From Chara braunii (lineage: Eukaryota > Streptophyta > Charophyceae > Charales > Characeae), in NCBI GenBank assembly GCA_003427395.1, contig BFEA01000037.1, forward strand, positions 115,141 to 179,140: a stretch of 64,000 nucleotides of DNA. Reading direction: 5' to 3'. How positions within the stretch are numbered: position 1 is the first letter of the stretch; every line of letters begins with the position of its first letter. This document shows, one piece after another, positions 10,700-18,692 of the stretch. The position numbers and the translations under genes were made by a program. A model generated the notes under the pieces. It searched no databases. It saw nothing but the letters and a program-made list of their open reading frames with translations, and was not told where the DNA came from.

Positions 10700-11740
10700 T
10701 CACGACCAAAGCCAGCATACCATCATCGTCGTCGTCGCCGCCGTCGCCATCGTCGTCGCCACCGTCGTCGCCACCGTCGTCGCCGTCGTCGTTGTGGTCG
10801 CGGTCGTCGCCGTGGTTGCCGTGGTCGCCATCGTCTTTGCCTCCGTGGTCGGACCCCTCCTCGTCCTCGTCCTCGCCGCCATCGTAGCGGCCTGCATCTC
10901 GGCTGGGTCCACCCTCCCCTCCACCACCCACAGCGACACCATCTCCCTCAACACCCTTGGGGACACCCTGTCGGGCCGCCCCCGCACCAGCCTCCCCACC
11001 AAAACCCACGTCGTCGCCGTCGTCGCCACCGTCGTCGCCACCGTCGTCGTCGTCGTCGCTGTGGTCGCGCTCGTTGCCGTGGTTGCCGTGGTCGCCATCG
11101 TCTTTGCCTCCGTGGTCGGACCCCTCCTCGTCCTCGTCCTCGNNNNNNNNNNNNNNNNNNNNNNNNNNNNNNNNNNNNNNNNNNNNNNNNNNNNNNNNNN
11201 NNNNNNNNNNNNNNNNNNNNNNNNNNNNNNNNNNNNNNNNNNNNNNNNNNNNNNNNNNNNNNNNNNNNNNNNNNNNNNNNNNNNNNNNNNNNNNNNNNNN
11301 NNNNNNNNNNNNNNNNNNNNNNNNNNNNNNNNNNNNNNNNNNNNNNNNNNNNNNNNNNNNNNNNNNNNNNNNNNNNNNNNNNNNNNNNNNNNNNNNNNNN
11401 NNNNNNNNNNNNNNNNNNNNNNNNNNNNNNNNNNNNNNNNNNNNNNNNNNNNNNNNNNNNNNNNNNNNNNNNNNNNNNNNNNNNNNNNNNNNNNNNNNNN
11501 NNNNNNNNNNNNNNNNNNNNNNNNNNNNNNNNNNNNNNNNNNNNNNNNNNNNNNNNNNNNNNNNNNNNNNNNNNNNNNNNNNNNNNNNNNNNNNNNNNNN
11601 NNNNNNNNNNNNNNNNNNNNNNNNNNNNNNNNNNNNNNNNNNCCACCACCCACAGCGACACCATCTCCCTCAACACCCGTGGGGACACCCTGTCGGGCCG
11701 CCCCCGCATCAGCCTCCCCACCAAAACCCACGTCGCCGCC
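10700..11740. repeat. 267-bp coding minisatellite interrupted by the assembly gap
   Basis: TCTTTGCCTCCGTGGTCGG recurs at 10834 and 11101 (267-bp period, 89 codons) and CCACCACCCACAGCGACACC at 10921 and 11643. Within each unit are shorter GTCGTCGCC-type triplet repeats encoding Asp/Gly-rich protein on the minus strand. The gap falls inside the array, so copy number is unknown. Confidence 0.85.
11143..11642. other. Assembly gap of exactly 500 N
   Basis: The round size and position inside a long tandem repeat suggest a placeholder for an unresolved array rather than a measured distance. Frames computed across it are meaningless. Confidence 0.97.
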
Positions 11741-12285
11741 GTCACCGCCGCCACCCCCCCTGTCTCCAACTCCCTCAGTCGGCGTTGCTCCTCCATATAC
11801 GCGAAACGACCCTCCCATCCCGACAATGTCCCCAACCGCTCCTCCTCCTCTCTGTCCACCCAGGCATCCCGCTCCTCCTCGCTCTCTACATGGTCCCGCA
11901 CATCTGAATCGTCGATACACACGTCCAACAGCGAGGCACCCCCCTGTCTCGGGGCACTGAAATCCCCCAAGCCCCCGCCAGAGCCGACGACGTAGAAGTC
12001 GTCGGTACGCAGCTCGGACGGCAAGCGGTGGCGGACACCGGCGCAGGATGGAGTCCTCTCCAACTCTGGAATGTCCGCAAGCCCAGCCCCCTCACGGTGC
12101 TCGGTCGCTGGTGTCCGTTGTCTCTCCGCTGCCGATGCCGACCTCGTCCTCGGCCTGGTAGGCTTGGGCGGTCCCGTACTCCGATGATGAGAGGGAGAGA
12201 ACCGACGATCCCGAAGGGGCACCTCCTCCTCCTCCTCCTCCCCCTCCAGCTCGCTGTCGCTCCTAACCTCCCAACGTCTGCCCAT

Positions 12286-12377
12286 CTGCGAAGGCCTCGG
12301 AGTGGCTCCTGCTCCACGTGCTCGTCCGCACGCGGTCGTCGTCGCCCGCGATCGCCGGCTCTGCCGGTGCCACTTAC
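12286..12377 (-). other. 92-bp GT-AG intron in the hAT-like gene
   Basis: The minus strand reads GGTCAG|GTAAGTGG at 12378/12377 and ends CCTTCGCAG|ATGGGC at 12286/12285. Splicing joins VINDVLSGGQ to MGRRWEVRSD in phase 0. Both sites match the eukaryotic consensus and the downstream frame is open, which supports a real intron; there is no transcript evidence here. Confidence 0.65.
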
Positions 12378-13524
12378 CTGACCACCGGACAGCACATCGT
12401 TAATGATGACGAATGTGTGTGGAGCCATGCCGTCAGGTCCTCCGCCGTAAGTGAAATACGCCCGCTCCGTCATCGCGTCGCCGCTGACGGAAGCGTCATC
12501 ATCGTCCGTCCACTGGTCGTCCGACGTGTCGTCGTCCGCATCAGCGTCCGGAGTCTGCTCCGGCCACGGCCGTAGCTCCGCCGCCCTCTTGCCGAACACG
12601 TCCTGAACCGGGTCGGCTCTAGACGGTCGACAAGCATGGAAAGCGACGACCTGGTGCTCGATGTCCTACTCGTTGAAACTGCCAACAGGTCGCGCTCCCT
12701 ACACCTCAGGGTCCACATCCCCCTCGTCGTCCTCCTGCCCTCCCGCGGTCTCCTCCTGACCGGTCCCCATAACCCAGGGCAACACGTAGCCACTACCCTG
12801 TTGTGCGCACCCGGCCAGTTTGAGATTGGTGGCAATCTCAACCAGCTATGCAAGCTTCGCAAAGCCAAGCTTGTGGCGCCTCGCCGAGTTGATGCGCTCG
12901 TGCTGCGCCCAGTTCCTCTCCACAGGAGAGGCGGACGTCCACAAGTGCATCACACGGATGGCGATGGTGCGCAACTTAGGGTGACGACGTCCGGGATCAA
13001 ACCACCACTGGGCACAACGCTCAGTCTCGCGGTCCGCCCGATAGTCGTCGGCCTCGGCATCGGACAGCTGCCGATCTCCCCAATCTCCCCGCCCGAGTGG
13101 AAATGCCTGATTTGATCGCAGACTGTCCTGTACAGTCTGCTGACCGGATCGTCGTCAGTCTGTGCGAGCAGAAATCTGTCGCACTCCTCGACCGCACGGA
13201 CGTCGTCACTGGTCGTCTGCAACGACTCATAATATTGGAGGGACCGGCGGCGAGGGTTGAGGAGGTGTGCCGCGGCATGTGCGGGCATGGTTGCGGACGA
13301 CAACCTCGCGCACGCACGGCTCGACCATGTCAACCGGCACATCCACCCTCCTCATCAACTCGAGAAGATGCCGACTCCACTCATAAACGATGGACATCAT
13401 CATCCCCCCTCTATCCATCCTCCTCAAGCGCTGGTTGATGGGCGACATAACGTGGATGGCACAGTCAACGCTTCGCCAGAACTCGTCGTCGCGGATCTGC
13501 TGCTGAACCCACTGTGCCTAGGAG
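12378..13524 (-). pseudogene. hAT transposase C-terminal half (hATC-like) and following exon
   Basis: Reads WRSVDCAIHVMSPINQRL, then MPAHAAAHLLNP (the H-A-A-A-x-x-L-N-P signature of hAT transposases) in a shifted frame, then back to the first frame with WWFDPGRRHPKLRTIAIRVM, SASPVERNWAQHERINSARR and TAG (12846-12848): the W, ERxW and hydrophobic pattern of the hATC dimerisation region. In-frame TAG also at 12699-12701 and 12666-12668, after which the same frame continues to an acidic exon (DADADDDTSDDQWTDDDDAS) ending at the intron. Frameshifts near 13290 and 13080. Confidence 0.72.
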
Positions 13525-14430
13525 ACACATCAGCATCAGGAAAACCGATGCAAACCGGATCTCAACGGGCTCAACCAGCGTGACACGAGGGCTCATCCTC
13601 CTAAAAAGGGCGAACTTAGCGCCGTGCGATTTAATAAATCGCACTAACGCTCGGGCACGGATGATGGTCTCCTTGACCCACCCCACTCGCGTCCCGACGT
13701 CTGACAACATCAAGTTGCAGACGTGGGTGGAGTAGGGAAGCCAAGTGATCCTTCTGATGTCTGCGTCGGGGTCAGTGGCGAATCTACGAGTGGCCTCCGT
13801 ATAGTTACTGGTGGAATCCATGCAGAAGCCGATCACGTCCTTTGCAGGAAAGGACAAGATGATGGCCCGCCACCTGCGATACACGACATCCGCCGTGTCA
13901 GGGACTGACCCGTCACGTGCGACGGTCGCATATAGCAGGGCGTCGTTGGCGCCCCCGGCCAGGAAGTTCACGAGCGGCTTGCTGCTACGCGACTTCCTTC
14001 CGTCGGAGAGGATGGTGGCATCAGTGTGCCGGAAAGCCGACCGCACCTCGCTCACCATCGTCGCCACCTTCCCCCTCTGCGAAGGGATTCCTGCGCCCGC
14101 TGTAACCCTGTAGGAGGAAAACTGAAAGCGAACGTTGCGGGGGACTCTCTCCACCGCCTGACGCACCCTCTGGAACTCCGACCCTCTAGAGGCGTTGAAC
14201 GACAACCCCTTCGCGTAGATCCACTGCAGCCACGCGTCGGTGAACTCGCTCAACTTCTCCTTCGCGTACATCTCGTCAATCGTCGTCTGACATGCCCTCT
14301 TCTCCCTCGCCGTGTCACGCACGTCAACGTCCTCCTCCCACACTTTCCTCTTCTCCCTCCTAGCCCGCTCTAACTCAGGTCGTTACGCCCTCGCACCGCG
14401 TCCCGCCGGGCCATCCGCTCTCGACGTCAT
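13465..14430 (-). pseudogene. hAT-like transposase N-terminal catalytic region (DUF659-like)
   Basis: A 292-codon open frame (14343-13465) plus an upstream extension RARREKRKVW after a TAA. It reads FTDAWLQWIYAKGLSFNASR, ATILSDGRKSRSSKPLVNFL, VIGFCMDSTSNYTEATRRF, IRRITWLPYSTHVCNLMLSD and VRFIKSHGAKFALFRRM. The I-L-S-D-G-x(6)-P-L-x-N-F-L and D-x-x-x-N-Y-x-x-A blocks with W-x-P-C/S-x-x-H-x-x-N-L are the layout of DUF659-type hAT transposases; the Asp residues in SDG and MDS are candidates for the catalytic acids. A frameshift near 13525 ends the frame early. Confidence 0.75.
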
Positions 14431-14493
14431 CACTACCTCCTCCCCAGGTAGATCAGACTCGCAGCCTCCAGCTGCCTCGTCTCGCATCCCCGC

Positions 14494-14886
14494 CTAGCCG
14501 ACCCCGCCCTCGCCCCCCTCCTGCTCATCGAGGAAGTCCTGCATCTCCTCCCTCTCAGCCTCGTCTGCCCATGGCCGCTGCCCACCCGTGGTCGTTCTCG
14601 TATCCCGCATCCCCTCGTCTGCCAACCACCTCTGGACCCGCTGAGCAGTCTTGTCCGCGAACGTGTACCCCGTGTTTTTCCAGACGTCCGCGATAACTCT
14701 CATCCCCGCAAGCCTGTAGTACTTGGGCTGCGTGACATGACGAGCGGCCTTCGTCGCATTCCCCTGCCACACATGGTTGCAAAAGTTGCAGCGCAACTTC
14801 CGGTCCCCATGCATCTTCGACTGGTTCCCGACAAGTTGCCCCGCTGTGACGAAGTTCCAAATTGAGTTGCCCCGCCTCAACCTCGC
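14494..14886 (-). pseudogene. BED-like zinc finger of the hAT-like transposase
   Basis: Reads WNFVTAGQLVGNQSKMHGDR, then KLRCNFCNHVWQGNATKAAR followed by HV: a C-x2-C pair plus His at BED spacing; the final ligand is not obvious. It ends EGGVG then TAG and continues in the same frame to the DUF659-like region. BED fingers bind transposon ends. No upstream ATG is present in this frame before a TAG near 14908, so the start is missing or on another exon. Confidence 0.65.
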
Positions 14887-14909
14887 TATCTCCCTATCAG
14901 ACTACGAGA

Positions 14910-15310
14910 TGAATCCCCCACCCGCGGTCCCCCTCGCACCGCCGGTCCCCTCACCGCTGGGCCCCGCACCACCCGTCATTGTCCCCCCCCCTGCCGACAC
15001 CCTAGGCGGGCGCGGGTCTCTAGCACAGTGGTGAGCACCCCATCCACACGGCCCGCCGCAGCCTCCCCGACGGCGACCCCCACGGAGTGGTCACGGCCGC
15101 TCCGGTCGCCTCCGGTCACTTTCGGCCGCCTCCGGTCGAGTCTGGTCACTTCTGGCCGAGTTCGGTCGAGCCTGGTCAAGGCCGGGCACTAAAGCGTCGC
15201 GCGGCGATGGCGGGCGCGCGACAAAAAACGATGCCGCGGCGCTGAACGGTGGACGGGCGGCGGCGGCGTTTGCGGCTTGGCAGTGGCACGTGCGGCCACG
15301 CAGAGTGGTG
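14910..15310. other. GC-rich 5' flank of the hAT-like gene with short degenerate tandem repeats
   Basis: 15094-15185 is a run of 9-11 bp units of the type TCCGGTCGCC / TCTGGTCACT / TCGGCCG. No gene supported. This would be promoter or subterminal sequence of the transposon. Confidence 0.5.
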
Positions 15311-15314
15311 AGTG

Positions 15315-15318
<4 letters not shown>

Positions 15319-15346
<28 letters not shown>

Positions 15347-15407
15347 GCTACTACCACGCGCGCATGTGCCGCGCAACGACGAAGAAGAAGAAGAAAAGAA
15401 GAAGAAG

Positions 15408-15438
<31 letters not shown>

Positions 15439-15566
15439 TATCTCTCTCTCTCCCTCTCTCTGCTACTGCCACTCGCGCACGTGCCGCGCAACGACGAAGA
15501 AGAAAAAGAAAAAAAGAAGAAGAAGAAGAAGAAGAAGAAGAAGCTCTCTCTCTCTCTCTCTCTCGG
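15319..15566. repeat. Compound CT / GAA microsatellite, ~115-bp higher-order unit
   Basis: Each unit is (CT)n, then TGCTACT(A/G)CCAC, a GTGCCGCGCAACGAC block (15366 and 15481, 115 bp apart), then (GAA)n. Open frames through this region on both strands are artefacts. The block CCGCGCAACGACGA is shared with the repeat at 1-420. Confidence 0.88.
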
Positions 15567-15624
15567 CCAGCAACAACGGCGGCGGCACGACCACACAGCG
15601 ACAACATAACGGCAACAACACCAA

Positions 15625-15672
15625 CTGTTGCCGTTTCAGAAAAATGTCGGCATTTATCTGAAACGGCAACAG
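15625..15672. repeat. 15-bp perfect inverted repeat (stem-loop)
   Basis: CTGTTGCCGTTTCAG (15625-15639) and CTGAAACGGCAACAG (15658-15672) enclose 18 nt that contain a second short stem (AAATG/CATTT). Predicted to fold as a strong hairpin in RNA or extruded DNA. A T25 tract follows at 15769-15793. Confidence 0.8.
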
Positions 15673-15793
15673 CCTTGCCGTTGCCTAGGCCTGGAGCCGC
15701 CCCCCCACACATGCAGTGCGGCCCATACGGTCGTGCACCACAAAAACGGTCGAAATGGCCCACGGACCTTTTTTTTTTTTTTTTTTTTTTTTT

Positions 15794-16034
15794 CCGTCCT
15801 GTATGTTTTTATGACGACCAGCAATATCAGGAAAAAATAAAATAAAATGGGTGTGCATGTTTTTTTAGCCCTGCACGCCCATTTTTTTTTATTTCTTTTT
15901 TGCCCTAAAATATACGGAAAAAAAATCCTGCAACAAACTCGGTTGTTCGGCCTTGGCCGAACCTGTGGCCGATTCGGCCGCAGGGCGCGGCCGAAGCCAA
16001 GTTTTTGCCCCCGGCCGTGACTGGGCATGCAATA
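15794..16034. other. Right-hand subterminal region of the hAT-like element
   Basis: A/T-rich stretch, then GGCCGAA-rich palindromes: GTTCGGCC-TT-GGCCGAAC (15945-15962) and GGCCGATTCGGCC (about 15969-15981). The reverse complement of this zone resembles 8485-8510. Gag homology resumes at about 16035. The B-I gag frame happens to stay open through it, which is not meaningful. Confidence 0.5.
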
Positions 16035-17474
16035 TAGCTTCCCCGTTCCTGCACCACCACCATATTTCACAACAGATGCATAAGAGTTCTTAACCTGCGA
16101 CGTCATTTGCACTCGTTGAAGAGCCAAATCCCGAAACTGCCTATAATTATATTTACCAGACTTGGACTCTGCCACGAGTTGTCCACGAATGGGCTCGGGC
16201 AGAGCACGGGAATAGATGTACAAGACCTGGTTGTCTTGTAGGTTCAGTCCTGGAACCTGCAGCAACCGATCAACTTCCTGAGATAACGATTCCACAGAGG
16301 TCCAATGTCTTTGACCAATCGTGGTGAGCTGGTCAAAGGCCTTATCGGCCGTCGTTTTGTCCAAAAACCGTTCCTTGATCTTCCCAAGGAACTGTTTGAG
16401 GTTCAAGGTTCCAGCCCACTCCCCGATGTCATCGAACCCTGCGGCATTGGCTTCGGCCAAAACCCACTCCTTAGCTTCCCCACCAAGGCAAGAGGTAGAG
16501 AGTGCAACCTGGGATTCGGGTTCGACAAGGGCCGTGCTACAGTACGTTTGAATCTTTGTGATCCACAAAAGCAGATTTTCGTCTTTCTTATTACAAAACG
16601 TGAAAGGCAATTTCTTCTTAACTTTCTCCTTCTTCTTGGGTTTCTCCGGTTCTGTGGTTACTTTGTCCTGTGACTTCGGAGAAGGAGACTTTGTAGGTGG
16701 AGAGGAAGGAGGGAAGCTTGGTGGAGAAGACGGCGGACTCGAAGGCTCCCCTTTCTTTGTTTCTGATTTATCTTCTGTCTTCTCTGTTTCTACCTTGAGA
16801 GACTTCATGGCGTCTCCCATGAGTTTCTCTGGCTTTTTAGTCTTTTCTTCCTTGACCTGTTCCTTTCCCTTGACCAAATTCGTGACTGTCCGGAGTTCTG
16901 AGGCCACGTCATCAATTTGGGACTGCATCCGGTCACCAAACTGATCTATTTTCATTTCCAAGTGGGCAAGGTAATTCACAAGCTGGGCCAAAGAAATTGC
17001 CTGTTTTTCCCCTTCAGTGTGAATGACAGTTTGTCTAACTTTTTCCACTTTTTGTTCTTGCTGTACATTTCTTTCTTTACGCCTTCTCATTTCTTGTTTC
17101 CTCTGCTTTTCTTTCTCAAATGCTTCTTCCAATTGTCTGATGTTCTCATCCACGGTTTCTTCAGTCACATCAACTTCTTTCTCTTCCTTCTGTTCCGAGA
17201 TCTTTGCAAGTTGTTCCACAATAATCTTATCAAGTGTCTGACGACACTTGATGAGTTCATTCTGAACCTTCAAGACGTTGGTGCCAGTCTCAGCTGATTC
17301 GATAGCATCATGAATTGCTTTCAAATCAAACTGGGCACGTACCTGTGCCTCTACTTCAGCACCAACGTCATGGAGTTCAGATATCAGTTGATCCAGACGA
17401 CCAATCAAGACTCTTTTTCGCTCTTCAACTTGCTGTCTGGTTCGGGGGTCAGGAGTCCCCTCAAGTGAGTGAGA
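16035..17474 (-). CDS. Gag N-terminal and core region of B-I (truncated by insertion)
   Basis: Open minus-strand frame of about 480 codons after an acceptor-like TTCTTCCCAG at 17475. It begins SHSLEGTPDPRTRQQ, has long coiled-coil stretches (QLEEAFEKEKQRKQEMRRRK; LAHLEMKIDQFGDRMQSQID), a Ser/Pro/Lys linker, then a retrotransposon Gag core: NKKDENLLLWITKIQTYC, EAKEWVLAEANAAGFDD, FLGKIKERFLDKTTADKAFD, RGQLVAESKSGKYNYRQFRD. Gag assembles the cytoplasmic particle that packages element RNA. The same gene resumes at 8415 beyond the hAT-like insertion. No in-frame ATG lies near the start. Confidence 0.8.
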
Positions 17475-18625
17475 CTGGGAAGAAAAAGAAAGGGATGAAG
17501 AGTGAGAACCGACAATTTCAGACAATTCCAGAAATGAGACATTGTGATGTGCGTCTGCCGCACAATAATACTTAATAACAAAAATAAATTCCACGGCCGC
17601 ACTGATCTACAACAGCAAGATTTCTAATCACTGAAGGAAATAATCAAATACAATTATTTCTATTTCTGACTATTGCTGTTCTTTTGTCTGTTCGTGTGAT
17701 GATGTCCTAAGCAAGACTGTACAGGTACCGCGTCAGGCCCGTGTGAACAACACAACACACAAGTAAGTACGCAAACAGCAACAACATGTGAGTATGCCAA
17801 CAACACTCACAAACAGTTTGTCAGCAACCTTCATCAGTCTGCTGTGTCTTCTTGATGTCAATGCGATCACGCAATCCTTCTGACAGCTGGCACTACAGCT
17901 GTATAAGCTGTCCAGTCAGCTGTACCGCCGTCGTCTAAAGAAAGCACCTCTTACTTGGCAGCATCCTGCCTGCCACATGTCACCCCTGGAGTGCCAACAT
18001 AGCAAATGTTGCCACATCAGCACTAGGTCCAGTTTGTCAATAATGGGATGCCACGTCAGCAAGTGTGTAGTCCAATCCTCGCCACGTGCCTCTTTCAAGC
18101 GTCACGCGAGGTACCGTCGCTGATCCAGCCAGTCAGATTATGCTACGTCAGCCAAGGAGTTCAATGCCACGTCAGCAGGCAGACACCACCTCATCAGACA
18201 AGTGTGATGACCTGCTCGTGCCACGTCAGCAATTAATCTTTCCTCCAGGCCACGTCAGCATCTGCAGTAGACCCTGTCGTGTCAGCAGCACAATGAGTGC
18301 CACATCAGCAATCAACAGGGTCTTCAGATGCAGCACGATGTGTGCCACGTCAGCATGGGATCACGATGCCACGTCACTATCGCGATCCTGGCTGGCGTGC
18401 GGTATCCCTTGTTGCGATCCCTACTGCCACGTCAGCAGCCTGGTAGGGATGTCTTCTTGCCAGCAGAACCTGTACTTCGTCAACTGCTCCGGTCAGGTCT
18501 TCTTGCCAGTGAATCTGTACTTCGTCAGCAATCCCCGGCAATGTCTTCTTGCCAAAGAGGTATGTGCCACGTCAATATCCCCAGCGTATCCCTTGCCACG
18601 CCATCACCTACTCAACCTTACTTAC
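17475..18625 (-). other. Candidate leader intron of B-I carrying an ACGT-core motif array
   Basis: Donor CACAG|GTAAGTAAG at 18626/18625, 52 nt after the PBS, and acceptor CCCTTTCTTTTTCTTCCCAG ending at 17475, giving a 1151-nt GT-AG intron between PBS and gag. It holds six exact GCCACGTCAGCA 12-mers on the plus strand (starts 18050, 18166, 18220, 18249, 18344, 18426), two with CAT for CGT (18011, 18299), and a 46-bp tandem repeat starting GTCTTCTTGCC (about 18450, 18496, 18543). Splicing would join an ATG at 18649-18651 to gag one base out of frame, so either the copy is mutated or the model is wrong. Confidence 0.45.
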
Positions 18626-18677
18626 CTGTGCGCCACCTGGCGCCTACCCATATACAAATGTCGTCGTCAGGAGATTA

Positions 18678-18689
18678 GCTCCGATACCA
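18678..18689 (-). other. Primer-binding site of B-I (initiator tRNA-Met type)
   Basis: The minus strand reads TGGTATCGGAGC three nt inside the 5' LTR end. It matches the complement of the initiator tRNA-Met 3' end (TGGTATCAGAGC) with one transition. It proves that the adjoining LTR is the 5' one and that the element is on the minus strand. Confidence 0.85.
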
Positions 18690-18692
18690 AAC

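Larger units (their letters stand above)
10650..12285 (-). pseudogene. Acidic repeat-containing exon of the hAT-like gene (contains gap)
   Basis: Starts directly after a splice acceptor (CTTCGCAG at 12286-12293 on the minus strand) and reads MGRRWEVRSDSELEGEEEE, a basic/Ser-rich part, RDAWVDREEEERLGTLSGWE and a short coiled segment YMEEQRRLRELET, then Asp/Gly-rich minisatellite repeats. The frame cannot be followed across the 500-N gap. Just before the gap the likely repeat frame is offset from the upstream frame, implying a frameshift or a further intron near 11760. Confidence 0.55.
8416..16034 (-). mobile_element. hAT-like DNA transposon inserted in B-I gag
   Basis: Minus-strand order: BED-type zinc finger (14.9-14.5), DUF659-like transposase region (14.4-13.5), region with PAHAAAHLLNP and a C-terminal hATC-like dimerisation segment (13.45-12.7), and a long acidic, spliced tail (12.7-9.7). 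Related GGCCGAA-rich sequence occurs in inverted orientation near both ends (8490-8510 and 15945-16015), consistent with subterminal inverted repeats, but I could not define exact termini or the 8-bp target duplication expected for hAT. Coding parts carry frameshifts and in-frame TAG/TAA codons. Confidence 0.7.

Noticed and set aside
10700-12285. Open frames of 388-445 codons spanning the N gap.
   Set aside because: Their length depends on 500 placeholder bases; frame continuity across the gap cannot be claimed.
15654-16034. C-terminal extension of the B-I gag open frame into hydrophobic and Lys-rich sequence.
   Set aside because: Gag homology ends near 16035; the rest is accidental read-through into the inserted transposon and a T25 tract.
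17990-18610. CRISPR-like or bacterial repeat array from the repeated 12-mer.
   Set aside because: Spacing is irregular, the motif is short and also dispersed elsewhere, and the context is a retrotransposon leader.
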